Source: Trachythela sp. YZ-2020 (taxonomy: Eukaryota; Cnidaria; Anthozoa; Malacalcyonacea; Clavulariidae). Taken from it: 64,000 nt of DNA. The stretch covers positions 310,001-374,000 of the forward strand of contig JADLSH010000388.1 of assembly GCA_016169945.1 (NCBI GenBank), written 5' to 3'. Shown piece after piece: positions 1-11,567 of this stretch. Both the position numbers and the translations under genes were made by a program. Position 1 is the stretch's first letter. The number at the start of each line of letters is the position of its first letter. The notes under the pieces were generated by a model. The model did not search any database, was not told where the DNA came from, and saw only the letters and a list, made by a program, of their open reading frames with translations.

Positions 1-1
1 C

Positions 2-1009
2 AGTAAAGCATTCGATAGGATAAACCATCAGATCCTGATTACGAAAATGGAAGAGATGGAAATAGACCCAATCCTTATAGCATGGGTAAGAAACTTCCTT
101 ACTGGACGAAAGCAGCGAGTCAGAATAGGGAAATGTTTTTCTAGTTTGGAACCAGTGAAAGGAGGTGTCCCTCAGGGAACAGTTTTGGGGCCTTTATTGT
201 TCCTCATAATGATAAACGACCTGCTAACGAATTATCGTGATCGATGGAAATATGTCGATGACTCTACACTATCAGAAACCCTCACTAGAGACCAACCATC
301 TTCGTTACAATCTATTTTGGACGGTATTAACCAGTGGTGCGGGGAAAACGATATGTTGTTGAATATTAAGAAATGTAAGGAACTTTTGGTTTGTTTTTGG
401 AAAAATAAACCAAACGTACCTCCGCTAAAGCTCAATAATCATCCGATTGAAGTCGTGCAATCTGCAAAGTTACTTGGAGTAATTCTCAACGACCATTTGA
501 AATGGAATGAACATGTTGGTCAAATTGTTAAAAAAGCATCGAAACGTCTATATATGTTGAGGCTCCTAAAGCGTGCACGTGCTGATACCAAGACTCTCCT
601 ATCAGTTTACGTAACCTGTATAAGGCCAGTTGTGGAGTATAGTGCGCAAGTATGGCATTACAATCTTCCTAATTACTTATGCGTGGAACTTGAAAGGATC
701 CAGTTGAGAGCCATGAGAATAATAGATTCATCTCTATCATACACCGACGTGTTGATAAAATATAATCTACCAACCTTAGCTACCAGAAGAAACCTACTGT
801 GCACGTCCTTTTTCGGGAAAAATGTTTTACAACAGTCGGATATATTGTCTGAACTCGTTCAATATGAACACAACTTTAATTATGATCTGAGGTACCAAAA
901 TAAATTAATTCCTATAGATGTAGAACAAACCGGTTTAAAAACTCGTACATCCCATCGTCGATTGGGATTTTTAACGAAAACTGTCAATTGTAAAAACTTC
1001 CTATCATAG
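2..1009 (+). CDS. CR1-like LINE reverse transcriptase, 5' part outside window
   Basis: Open frame entering from the left edge (AGT AAA GCA TTC GAT = SKAFD) and running to a stop at 1009. It starts inside the RT palm: SKAFDRINH is the first catalytic block, GVPQGTVLGPLLFLIMINDL the next, and YVDD (around 250-262) the catalytic loop. After it comes the LLGVILN..LKWNEH thumb region and the C-terminal tail typical of the CR1/L2/Jockey group. The product would copy element RNA at a nicked target. No internal stop lies in the visible part, so the copy may be young, but the endonuclease end is not in the window. It resembles the LINE at 8.7-11.4 kb in motif wording but differs in sequence. Class is confident; clade within the group is inferred. 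Confidence 0.85.
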   Translation, partial: SKAFDRINHQILITKMEEMEIDPILIAWVRNFLTGRKQRVRIGKCFSSLEPVKGGVPQGTVLGPLLFLIMINDLLTNYRDRWKYVDDSTLSETLTRDQPSSLQSILDGINQWCGENDMLLNIKKCKELLVCFWKNKPNVPPLKLNNHPIEVVQSAKLLGVILNDHLKWNEHVGQIVKKASKRLYMLRLLKRARADTKTLLSVYVTCIRPVVEYSAQVWHYNLPNYLCVELERIQLRAMRIIDSSLSYTDVLIKYNLPTLATRRNLLCTSFFGKNVLQQSDILSELVQYEHNFNYDLRYQNKLIPIDVEQTGLKTRTSHRRLGFLTKTVNCKNFLS

Positions 1010-1339
1010 ATATTTAATGTTAGTGACACTTTTTATAGACATTATTATGAATTCTTAATCTTAAATCTTAATTAATTGTTGTAAAAATAATTAGTAATAC
1101 ATAAATTCTAATCACCTGTAATATTAATTTAATTTCGACGTATTTCAACCTTTGGTTGCAATGTCAGAAACTTAATAAACACATTTAGCTACATTACATT
1201 TACATAAACTCAACATTATATCTTCATTTCATTTCATCTCTTGAGTTTGAAAGGTGTTACAATTCTGACCACGGTTTTCTTATATAAAACATTTCTAATT
1301 AATCACAATGATATTTTATCTCGTAACTTTTTCGTTTTG
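1010..1339 (+). other. LINE 3' tail then LRR-locus intron
   Basis: AT-rich untranslated tail following the RT stop, with AATAAA-like signals near 1172. From about 1225 the sequence (…tcatctcttgagtttgaaaggtgttacaattctgacc…) matches intron sequence next to other LRR exons (near 27590). The LINE tail/intron boundary cannot be fixed by eye. Confidence 0.4.
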
Positions 1340-1411
1340 GGATCTGTCAAACCACAGATTTCAAAATATTCCTGAAAATTCATTTCCCGTTATCGTGTCT
1401 TTACGTTCCCT
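1340..1411 (+). pseudogene. LRR exon, type B, acceptor lost
   Basis: A 72-nt segment with an open frame in the shared exon phase (one base, 23 codons, two bases), coding a type B leucine-rich repeat (DLSNHRFQNIPENSF…SLRS). The donor GTAAGT follows directly. The dinucleotide before the exon is TG instead of AG, because the usual TTTTAGG is TTTTGG here, so splicing in is doubtful. Surrounding intron sequence matches the other B modules. Probably a recently silenced module. Confidence 0.6.
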
Positions 1412-2704
1412 GTAAGTACGTCGTTTTCTATATAGTTTGATATCACTTCCGAATTCAAATTAAACAAAACTCTTATAGATTCTTATACCTAGTATAGGCA
1501 ATCGTTGTTTTGAAAAACTGGAGTCATTGCACCGAAACCTATCGCATTGACTAATAATATTTTTTGTGTTACACTATATGAAAGATTTCCAGATTAAATA
1601 TAGTAATGACTCTGGAGATTACGTCATGCCTGCAGATAGGCCATGTCCACGGCCAAGTAAACAGATTACTGGCGGGCGGTGAATACCTGCAATCACAAAA
1701 CTGAAATCACGATATATTCATTTTAGACACTAGTCATGCATTTGCAAAGTCGCTTCAGAAAACATCGGAACTGATATCAGTATGAAAAATCTTCTGTGTT
1801 ATCCCAGTAATTGTTGTTGTAATTTAATTTTTCTATATGAATTGTTCTCGCAGTAATTGGCTTATGCTGTTGTGGATTTCCGGTCATAACTTATGTGCTT
1901 GTGTACTGTTATGTAAATACAGTAAATAGAGCGAATTTGATAAATAAATTTCTAGCTAAATATTTTTTTCCGCTTTCGTGATCCAATAAACCGCGATATG
2001 ACGTTTATATAGTTCTTTGAATCTTGTTTTTCAGTATTCCGGAAAATTTCATTGAACAGATCAATGCATGTATGGAAACAAGATTCAGTGTTAGAAATTG
2101 AGAGCAAGTGCTTATTTTCTAACGAGGTATAGGCTAAACAGGGGATTTTAACATTAACTTAATGTTACAGTACCAGTGATACTTAGTTCTGACACCACAG
2201 TAATACACGGTGGGCTATGAATGTTCTCCTTGAAGTGTCTATTTTGTTGTTCAATGAGTTACAGTGACCCACTATTATTTACATGGGATTCGATGCGTGA
2301 TATTGTCTGGCGTTAAGGAGCAAAATAATACAACTGAGCTTGCAAATTGGGGCATTTTTAAGCTTAGTAGCTCTGCTTTACTATTTTTGTCAGTCGTACA
2401 GCAGATAATATTTGATGTCAAGGCGAGATTTATTGATACTGGCGTAAGTAAGAGTCGAAGAAAGATGCTGGAATAGTTTGGCATTTCATGGGTCATATAT
2501 ATGTGGCATTTGATTGTAATGCAGGCAAACATTGAACAAACACACCTGCTACGCCATGCAATATATACGGTACTGATACACCTATATAATTTTGAATATG
2601 ATGTGATATACTTGCCAAAGCACTCACGCAGTTCTTACTATAACTCTCAGGAACGGTTGACATGATTTTACTATATAATATTTACTTCACATATGTTTAT
2701 GCAA
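1412..2704. other. Intron-like segment duplicated at 31.2-32.1 kb
   Basis: No coding sequence recognised. From about 1620 to 2400 the sequence is paralogous to 31200-32060, and from about 2250 to 2700 also to 15570-15900. It is part of the duplicated intron sequence of the LRR locus. Confidence 0.55.
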
Positions 2705-2887
2705 TAGACCACTTTCATAATTCAGATAAGTTTAAATATTCTTTTAGGTGCATCTTAATAAGCCTCATTGACCTCGTTCAGGTTAATAAATTATATTCAA
2801 TTTCAGTCACAGAAACGAGGCTGATAAGGCTTATTAAGACGCACATAAAATAATATTTAAACTCATCTGAATTATGAAAGTGGTCTA
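2705..2887. mobile_element. Palindromic MITE, TA-flanked, 183 bp
   Basis: Both ends carry a terminal inverted repeat of about 36 bp beginning TAGACCACTTTCATAATTC. Pairing continues inward (gcatcttaataagcc against ggcttattaagacgc), so nearly the whole element folds into one hairpin. TA occurs at both outer ends, as expected of Tc1/mariner-type targeting. The paralogous segment near 15890-15905 lacks it (gcaatagacagcattc), giving a direct empty site. No coding capacity. Confidence 0.75.
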
Positions 2888-3523
2888 TAGGCAGTATCTC
2901 TGCAACATAAATTGTAATTTCCAAACTCCCGCTGACTTCTCGCGGGCTGGCCAGCTTGATGACTGTTATCTGAGCTTTATCATTTAGGGATCCCTATTTA
3001 TAAGCAGAAATAGGAAGCGGAGTAACACACTTGCGGAGTATAGATGTTGAAATAGTACAAAAAATATACAGTTACGAAAAACTGTCAAAAATAGTAAGCT
3101 TAACATTTCTTTAACAGAAGTTGACTTCACGGAAACCAAATGATAAGGAATAAGACTCTTTAGATTGCTTGAAACTGGCTTAATTATAGCAATGTGAAGA
3201 GTGCACATATATGTAACAGTGTCAAGTATTTTGTTTCCATGGTTATATTATAATTTTTAACTTTCATAAAGACAAAAGTCTGAAATGCATTGACCAAAAT
3301 CAGACAATTGCTAATTTGATATTAGAATTAGTTGAGGTGTTAAAACTTATGAAAATAGAGAAAAAAGCAATTACTGCGTAGGGATAGAAACGACATGTAA
3401 AATAATCATATGTTTAACTCAATTCATATACAAGGTGTTACTATTCCAAGTACGGATTTTTATATAAAATAGTTTGTCAATAATGAAACCGTGATATTCC
3501 TAACTTTTTATTTTTTCTTTTAG
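2888..3523. other. Intron-like sequence, partly shared with 15.9 kb
   Basis: The first ~70 bp (ataaattgtaatttccaa…) match 15918-15980. The remainder is AT-rich intron leading into the polypyrimidine tract of the LRR exon at 3524. No gene seen. Confidence 0.5.
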
Positions 3524-3595
3524 GTATCTGTTCGGCAATAAACTTAAAACTATTCCAGAGAATGTATTTCAAGGTCTCGTGTCCTTGCGTGAACT
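3524..3595 (+). CDS. LRR exon, type B
   Basis: Intact 72-nt exon: acceptor ttttcttttag immediately before, donor GTAAGT immediately after. One base, 23 codons and two bases give the symmetric phase used by all LRR exons here. It codes one 24-residue leucine-rich repeat (YLFGNKLKTIPENVFQGLVS…), matching LxxNxLxxIPxxxFxxLxxL. LRRs form curved solenoids used for protein or ligand binding, commonly outside the cell, but no signal peptide or membrane segment is in this window, so location and partner are unknown. No type A partner exon is visible upstream. Confidence 0.75.
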
Positions 3596-6500
3596 GTAAG
3601 TACCTTGTTTTTCTATATAGTTTGATATTACTTCCTAACCTATTTTTGCTAAACAACTCTTTTAGACACTTACCCAGTATAAGCAATCCTTTCATGTGAG
3701 AGAATCCAGAGTAACTGGATCGGAGAAAACCTTTTGCGTTGCTTCCATCTTTCTACGCGACTATAAAACCACAGCATGAATTTAAGCCAGCTAGGATTTC
3801 AGAGGTGCAAGGCTTTTGCTCTGACTACAGTGTATTGGCCAAGGTCATCGCCATCGTAGGCGGTGAATACTTCCGCGAACTCTAGAATAGAAAGTGAAAT
3901 CAAGAAAAATATTGACATTTCGTTTAATATAGACTCTCATTGTATTATTCGAACTGAAAACTACTGTTTAACCCCCAGATATTCGTTGTATATATAGTTA
4001 TTTTATGCACAATTCATTGACAACTCGCTTCAGAAAACATCAGAATTGAGATCAGCACTGAAGTTGCCCAAATTAATAATATGTTCTGAGCGAAGAATTC
4101 CGTCAAACCTATCTATTTCCATACAACTCACAAACGTGATTACTATACGATGATAATCAATAAGAAAGGCATGTATGTATTGTTGACTGTACCACCAGAT
4201 TTGAAACTATCGGTCTTTTACATATCTGATATTGGCATGCACAATACCTAGACATGATGCTCTTTGTAAAGTAACTCACGAATAATAGTTAACTTTCAGC
4301 CTTCTTACGTCAAACAATACGCATCCCCTGACATACTAGATGCTCCACAGATAACAGCCCTAAGTTTCTCGATCCGAAATGCAGAACTGTAAGGTATCAA
4401 AAGTCCTTCATGACAAGAATAATTCGAATGTGGAGCCATCTCGGATTTGAATTGAATTTACCAACGCACAATCGTTCTTCATTATAAGTCAATTATGTTC
4501 AATATTGCGTCTCCGAACTCACGTTCTAATATTGATGATCATCGTAGTTATAAATCATTTTTTCTAAAGTATAACTACGTCCATATAGTCTCACAGCGTC
4601 ATTATCGTGCTGCATGTACGTAGCGAAATATACAGCTTTGTTTAGTGTGTTATCACTCACTGACAATAATTGTAGTTCTAATTCAATATTTTCATATCAA
4701 TTGCCAATTGGTCCAGCAGTAATTGGCTTACGCTGCTGCTGCGGATTCCCGCCTATAAATTTTGTATTTGTGTGTGATTATGTAACATGGTAAATTATGG
4801 CGAATTTGGTAAATAGATAAGTGCATATTCTTGTTCGGATTCGTGACTCATCAAAGGTGAGAATGAAGTTTTTAATCTGATTGAACCTGTTTTGCATAAG
4901 ACCAACTTCAATATTTGTTTCCCATATGGTGGAAAATATTATTATAGACAAATGTATAGAAACAAGGTTGTGATTGATTGATTGATTGAATCATTGAATG
5001 ATTGGTTGATATATCGAATTGAGAAGAAGTGCGCAATTCTTAAGGAGGCAAATGGTGAACAGGTGATATTTAGAGTAAATAAGCTTGACGCTGCAATACC
5101 ACGGAGTGATATTTAGTACAGATTCCATAGTTATACATGATGACCCAGTGGAGGTATTTTCGATATACCGTGATGCATTGCGGTTTTGCACATATTAATA
5201 CATATTATCAATTCGCCGGAGCGAGTCGTTGATTCTTCGGTTGGCGCTGTCGCAGTGACAACGTCAACACAGTGGTAAATTATAAACGATTATAAACGTA
5301 CAGGCATTTTCTTTTTATTCCCAAGCTAAGGTAATTAAAATTTTACTAGTAACAATGCATATTATTTTCTATACCAGTTATAAATTATTTGATATATAAA
5401 AATTTAACATGAATTCAATCCAATTTTAATATTAAAGCGCAGGAGTAGATACAATATTGTTTACAAAACCAACCCACCCACATTATAGACATGAAAGTTC
5501 CCCATCTGCATGATATTTCAACAGACAACATTTATATTAATATTAAAAGTGTTGTTGTCAATGTTGTGTGAATATTATATTTCTACTCTGTTGCATATAA
5601 TTGCATTAATATAATTGCGTTACAACCATCACAAAGGATATTTTCTATTTGGACTGGTTTACTGACAGTAAATAACGCATATGTAATACAATATATTAAC
5701 TGTTTTATGTCTGTCTACTACACTATTGTTTTTCAAAAATATTCAAAATTGAGATTGATATTCATGAGGTAGTTGCATTGATGATAAATACATTCTAACA
5801 AGTATTTAAATGTTATGATCTTTAATTGTAGGAAGAAATGTCAAAGAAATGTGTACATCATGTATATTGTATGATGAATCTAAACGGACAGCCGGACAGA
5901 TACATTTTAAAAATTACTTAAGATTTGGTATCTCTGAGATGGACTAATTAATATATAAGGTTGAGGGTATTGGACAATAATCTAAGGAGTTGTGGATATT
6001 AATGTCTTTACGTTAAAGCAAAACAAATTTGTTGTTAGAGGGCCAATTTTTTGCAAACATCACTATAGCACCAGAGTGCATTGGGAAAAGCCCAGTGGAC
6101 ACCTGCTTGTAAGGCCCCTTTGGGCCCCTTGAAATGGGCTTTTACATACGACTCAAAAAGTACAGGGCTCCCCTCCAGCCCAGACCCATCTGAGGTAGCC
6201 AGTCCGTTCCTGTCTATATGTGAACTGCTCGGTGAAGTTTGATATGCCGATTTTCTTACACAGATATATCTCATTTCTTCAGCTTTCATACTCAAAGTTA
6301 CCTAATGGCTGGTGTCTACTTAGTCGTAACTGTCAACATATCAAGATGGCCAATGTAACAGAGTGTGGACATATATCTACTAGGTAGAGTAAAAACTGGT
6401 TTACATAGAGCACACAAAAGACAAGACAGATCCACACTATTTCTCATTTTCGAACATGACTTAGTGATAACAGTTACTAGGCCTGAAATACAAACTGTCT

Positions 6501-7119
6501 ATGGCACTGTAAAATGATAACAGTGCTTCAAAACTTTATATAAAGCCAATTTATAGATCATCATGTATAAATTTAAGTTAATGAGTCAACACATTAAATT
6601 GAGGTTTGTTTTACTGTACAACCAGTGGGAAAAGCCTATCAACACCCACCAAAATTACAAGAAAATATTTCTCCTCAAAGTTCAAAGTATGTCCAGACAC
6701 GTGCAATACGAAAGCAATTTGCTCAGCCAATCGAATGACTCTACTGCCAATCATATTTCGATGACAATAGGCAAAGCGCGCTATATAACGTCAAGCGTGT
6801 CAATTTGTAGCCTGCGCCGCAGACGTATATTATATCCGTTTGCGAATTAGTGATAACATTCTTGTCCTGACTCCCGTCGTGTACTTGAATTTGAGTACTA
6901 GACCATTATTGCCTCGTTGTTAAGTCCAAACTTAGATCAAATCTGATTGGATATCGCGTGAACGTTTGAAAACCAGGCTGTTCGCAGGCTTCAGGAAAAT
7001 TGGCGCGAAAATTGCGAATTGCAATGCAAATCCAAATTTTACATACTTTATAGTTGTTTATGGTATTAGAATATATCGTTTCTGTATGCATTATTCATAT
7101 GTATAATGTTCACGAGATA
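3596..7119. other. Long non-coding stretch, LRR-locus intron
   Basis: The first ~1.3 kb (gatttcagaggtgcaagg…, then …cagtaattggcttacgctg…) is another copy of the module intron seen at 1.6, 31.2 and 57.8 kb. From about 5.2 to 7.1 kb I see no confident gene; short open frames there have no family signature. The stretch 6640-6860 is less AT-rich and could hold a promoter for the gene fragment at 7.1 kb, but no motif proves it. Confidence 0.4.
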
Positions 7120-7126
7120 TTGTTAA

Positions 7127-8600
7127 ACACGAGGAGAGATATCTTGTCGAAGGTAAAGGAAAATTTAATGTATTAGAGGCGTTAAAGAATCTCCTTTTTA
7201 TTGTGAAGAATTCGAGCTGCTTTATATGTAAACAGTGTCTTTCTCAGCTAAAAAAAACGTAAAGGACTGATTGATAAACTATCAGATATCGAAAGCGCGA
7301 TTCAAAAATCATACAATTTCAAATAAACAAGTAGTTCATCAGCCACGAAGAGACATGGTGAGGACAGCCTGGACAGCGAGCTCGCGTCGTTCACAACACC
7401 AACGAAACAGCGTCCACTGCCTACAATTTCAACTCCAGTACGGGAAAATATACAGCGAAGTTCACAGCCATTTGAGGTGCCAATTTCTCCACTGCGTGCG
7501 CAGAATCCACAGAGAACGATCGCGACGGATGATGACGCAACAAACCTAGAGCAATCAAATCAATATGTTTTGTTACAATTAAAGTCAACTGACCATCGCG
7601 AAATGCCGAGCGAAAGCTCCCAACTGACTTGGAATCGCTCGGGAAAGTGCTTTTGAGAGCACATATAAACAAATTGCCAATGCTGCCTGGAAAAACCCGT
7701 CTATTAAAAGCAACCTGACTGACTTGATGCTTAAGGACATTGAAAGAGAGACTACTGGCCTTTGTTCAAGAAAGAATCCATCTTGCCTTAGGACAACTGA
7801 CAAGAAAAGCATGATGTTATTTTCAATGGAAAAGGTATGGAATGAGATCAAAGAGAGAGCACCACTTCTTCACTCAGTTATATCTGCTGCAAGCATCAAC
7901 ATATGCAGTAAAGCAACCAAAGAGAAGCTTCATTTTGCTGCAATAGCAATGGCAGCTGCTATATGTTTGAAAAATCGATCAAGATACATGACTGCTGTGC
8001 AGCTACTAGTGACAATATTTATTTATCACTCTAATTGGATGGTAGGTAGAGTATTACATTATGGGCCATTGGGGATTAAGTAGCATTGCACTCTTTGTTT
8101 TTACCGTAAAATCTCTAATGAGCCACTCCTCAATAAACCCCCCCAATAAGCCCCCTCTCTAATACCTCCCCCCCCTCTAGATGAAAAAATGTATTAAGCA
8201 CCCTTTTCTAATATGTCCCATCTAATAAGTGAGTAAGCCCCTGCCCCATTGTCTCTTTTCACATGCATGGTAATGTGATTATATAATATTACAGAAAATT
8301 ATAAAAGGGAACCTTTTAAATATGCCCCGTCCCACAAAGTGCCAGAAAAAATAGTGAGATTACGGGCCAGATGGGACAGTGCTGCCACTCAATGGATTGA
8401 ATATAAAGTAGATATTGTATATTCTTGTACCATCATATTTGGTATATGATGACAATACATAATATGTAATCTAAAAATAGCAATTCTATTGACACTTGCC
8501 TATTTATATCCTTTTAGAATACACTAGCTAGACTAAGTCCTCTAAGAATAACAAGTCATACTTATGTATATAAGAAACTTGGCGAGTTTGGTGAAGAATA
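7127..8600 (+). pseudogene. Decayed DUF6589-type gene
   Basis: Fragments in the same order as cnidarian DUF6589-type proteins: an N-terminal piece (RYLVEGKGKFNVLEAL…SCFICKQCLSQL, 7127-7255) with a CxxC pair; a Ser/Pro/Thr-rich linker (about 7327-7620); a helical region (about 7629-8041, …SAFESTYKQIANAAW… then ERAPLLHSVISAASIN) ending at a plausible donor ATG|GTAGGT; and a next exon from 8518 (NTLARLSPLRITSHTYVYKK) after ctttttag. Reading frames change near 7257, 7325 and 7630, so it is broken. The ERAPLLHSV and NRS..MTAVQ blocks align with the better preserved gene at 35.7-40.7 kb (REIKVYCPVLSTV, CRNIRMSAIAYRM). The catalytic region is absent, and a LINE follows. Family call is by motif resemblance. 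Confidence 0.5.
8084..8240 (+). other. C-rich TAAGCCCC-like tract
   Basis: Unusually C-rich patch in AT-rich DNA with several close variants of taa(g)cccc(c) (aataaacccccccaataagccccctctctaat, split here for reading). It lies in the intron between the two DUF6589-type exons at 8041 and 8518. No function inferred. Confidence 0.35.
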
Positions 8601-8696
8601 CAACAAGAATATCTGTTAGTCTGTCCAGCAACAGGGGGAGTTGTTTAGCTGTTGGAGGAACTAATCTAATGGACGATATAGAGCTATTATTCCAAA

Positions 8697-11399
8697 ATGA
8701 AAAAAATTATGTTTCCCCGGTTTAGTTTGATGAATGTTCGCTCATTATTACCGAAGATTGATGAACTCTCTGCGCGCATATCTTTCCAACCTACAAATGT
8801 TATAGCTATTACAGAGTCTTGGTTAAGTGAGGACATTGATAATGATTTACTCTCTATCGAGGGTTTTAACGTCTACCGAAAGGACAGAGCCTGTGGTCGA
8901 GGTGGCGGTGTTTGCGCTTATATATCATCAGATATTCCCAGTAAAAGAATGCTAGATCTTGAAAATGCAGCGTTTGAATGCTTGTGGATCTGGCTTCGCC
9001 CAACTCGCCTTCCTCGCCCTTTGTCAGGCATAATGTTGGGAGTTGTCTACAGTCCCCCGGGTATTTCTGCGCAGGAAGGATCAGACTTGATAGAATATAT
9101 CATTGATAGTCTAGATCAGTTTTGTTCAGCATTTCCGGACTGTGGCATTGTAATCACTGGAGACTTTAATATGTTAAACGTTGCTGACCTTCTTTCCAGT
9201 CATAATCTAAAGCAAGTGGTTCGGGAACCAACGCGTGGCAATAACATCTTGGACTTAATAATAACTAATATGTCCCACTTCTACAGCACCCCTACGGTAA
9301 CTGCACCTTTAGGCAGATCTGATCATCATGTTATCAATTGGAGTAGAAATACCGACAGTGCTGCTGGTTTGGTAAAGAAAGGAATAACAAAACGTAAGGT
9401 GCGTCGTTTCACCCAGTAATCGTGTGCGGCGTTTGGAAGATGGTGTAGTGAGCACGTATGGTTTTCTGATGTTCAGCATCCCGATTCTACCACCGCTTTG
9501 GCTTCTTCTTTCACATCTGAACTTAACTCCGCCATTGACCTCTTTTTCCCTACAAAAACTATTAAAATTCATGCAACTGACAAACCATGGATGACGCCAA
9601 TGTTGAAACAGATGATTCTTCAAAGACAGCGTGCATTCCACAGCGGCGACCGTGCAGTTTGGCTACACCATAGGGATAAGATACAAAGAGAGATTTCATC
9701 ACAAAAGCGTACGTATTACGCCAGGAAGATTCAGAATCTAAAAAATAGCAACCCAAAGCAATGGTGGAATTACATTAAACAGATCACCGGTAGGGAAAAG
9801 TCAGCGCCTAACTTTGTCATTACCGGTGATGGGGTACCAATGTCCGATCTTGGGTTGTGTGGTAAACTAAATGAGCACTTCTTATCAGCCAGTGCTGTCC
9901 TTCCTCCACTCGACCTTGGTACTTTGCCTGCGTACCTTCCAACTCCCGAATCCCCACCATCTATCTCAATCGCACAGGTCTGTTCTAAGCTGCTCAAAAT
10001 AAAGGCATTTAAATCCAACGGCCCTGATTGTATTCCTAATCGAGTGCTTAGTCAATATGCTCAAGAGTTAGCAGATCCGGTAGCCAAAATCTTCAACAAG
10101 TCTTTATCGTACTCTGAATTCCCTATACCTTGGAAAGATGCTAACATCGTCCCAATTCCGAAAGCCCAACCGATACCGTGTGAGGATGAGACCCGTCCGA
10201 TTGCCCTCACTGCCACTCTGTCAAAAGTTTTGGAAGACTTTGTTGTTACCTGGATGATTGATGATGTCAAAGACAAAATCGATCCGAAGCAGTTTGGTAG
10301 CTTAAGGGGATCTTCTACAACATTCTCCCTTATTGACATGATTAACAACTGGTTGCAGGCACTGGATAGCCCAAAACGGTATCTACGTATATGTTTTTTG
10401 GACTTTTCCAAAGCTTTTGACAGAATTAATCATAACATTTTGATTGCGAAACTCATAGCCCTTGGAGTAAGGAGATGCTTGATCCCATGGATATGTGATT
10501 TTCTTTCAAATCGTCGTCAGGCGGTGAAGATTAAAGAGTCTCGCTCGGAGTGGGCTTATGTAAATGGCGGTGTTCCTCAAGGAACAAAACTTGGCCCTAT
10601 CTTGTTCTTAGTTATGATTAATGATCTGAAAATGAAGTCCCTAAACTCCTCCCATTGGAAATACGTTGACGATGTAACGATTTCTGAGGTTATTAAAGGA
10701 AATGAGGAATCGCGATTACAAATTGAACTTAATGAACTCCAACAATGGGCATGTGAGAATGATATGAAACTGAATGGGTTAAAATGCAAGGAAATGGTTA
10801 TCAGCTTTTTACGACATAATGATGACTATACTCCATTATATATTAATGATCAACAATTGGAACTGGTTACATCTTTCAAGATTTTGGGTTTGACTATTAA
10901 TAATCACCTTAAATTGAATGATAACGTTGCAATTGTCGTAAAAAAAGCGTCGAAACGCCTTTACATCCTTCGGGTGTTGCGTCGATCTGGAATTCCATCC
11001 GCTGACTTGCTCTCAATCTATAACGCCTTTATCAGATCTGTTTTGGAATATGCTTGTGCAGTGTGGCATACCAGCCTACCTCAATATCTCTGCAACAAAA
11101 TTGAACGGGTGCAGAAACGTGCTCTGCGAATTCTGTATCCTTTCACTGATTATGCGGAAGCCTTATCTATCAGTCGTTGTTCCCGCCTTGATGATAGAAG
11201 GCAATCAATATGTCAGAATACCTTGCAAAAGATTACTAAGCCCTGCTCGAAACTGTATCATTTGTTGCCGTCAACTCGCGGAAATGTCCATGGACGGAGT
11301 TTGAGAAATAATAGTCAACTATCGCTTCCCAAATGTAGAACTGAGAGGTTTAAGAACAGTTTTATCCCGGCAATGTGCTATAATCAAGCTGACGTATAG
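8697..11399 (+). pseudogene. CR1-like LINE polyprotein (endonuclease + RT), one stop
   Basis: One reading frame of 901 codons, interrupted only by TAA at 9417-9419; both halves and the 78-nt join are otherwise open in the same frame. The N-terminal half is an APE-type endonuclease: NVRSLLPKIDEL, AITESWL (catalytic E), YRKDR..GRGGGVCAYI, GVVYSPPG, ITGDFN, LDLIITN and GRSDHH (catalytic His). The C-terminal half is the RT: FLDFSKAFDRINHN, GVPQGTKLGPILFLVMIND and YVDD. The product would nick target DNA and reverse-transcribe the element RNA. No ORF1 is visible upstream, so the copy is 5'-truncated or lacks it. With a single lesion it is one of the least decayed LINE copies here. The tail to about 11560 ends in an A-rich run. 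Confidence 0.85.
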
Positions 11400-11567
11400 G
11401 CCTTAATGGTCTTAACTCTTATATTAGGTTTTAATATTCATATTAGATATAGTATTTCATATTTTAATATTCTTGTAAATTTTAGTATATTTCCATGTAA
11501 GCATATTGTAATTCATTTTTAATGTGATAATATGCAAATAAACCATTAATAAAAAAAAATAAAAAAA
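11400..11567 (+). other. LINE 3' UTR and A-rich tail
   Basis: AT-rich untranslated end of the preceding LINE, with aataaa near 11537 and a terminal A-rich run (ataaaaaaaaataaaaaaa). It marks the element's 3' boundary. Confidence 0.6.

Noticed and set aside
2020..2060. ttttcag followed by a frame reading IPENFIEQ, at 2.03 and 31.7 kb, as an LRR exon
   Set aside because: Only a few residues fit, no donor at 72 nt, and the frame closes soon after.
6035..6295. 86-codon - strand frame (SSSHIDRNGLATSDGSG…)
   Set aside because: No domain, no supporting splice sites or neighbours; not distinguishable from chance.
6563..6850. 95-codon + strand frame before the DUF6589-type fragment
   Set aside because: No family signature and ends before the first recognisable block.
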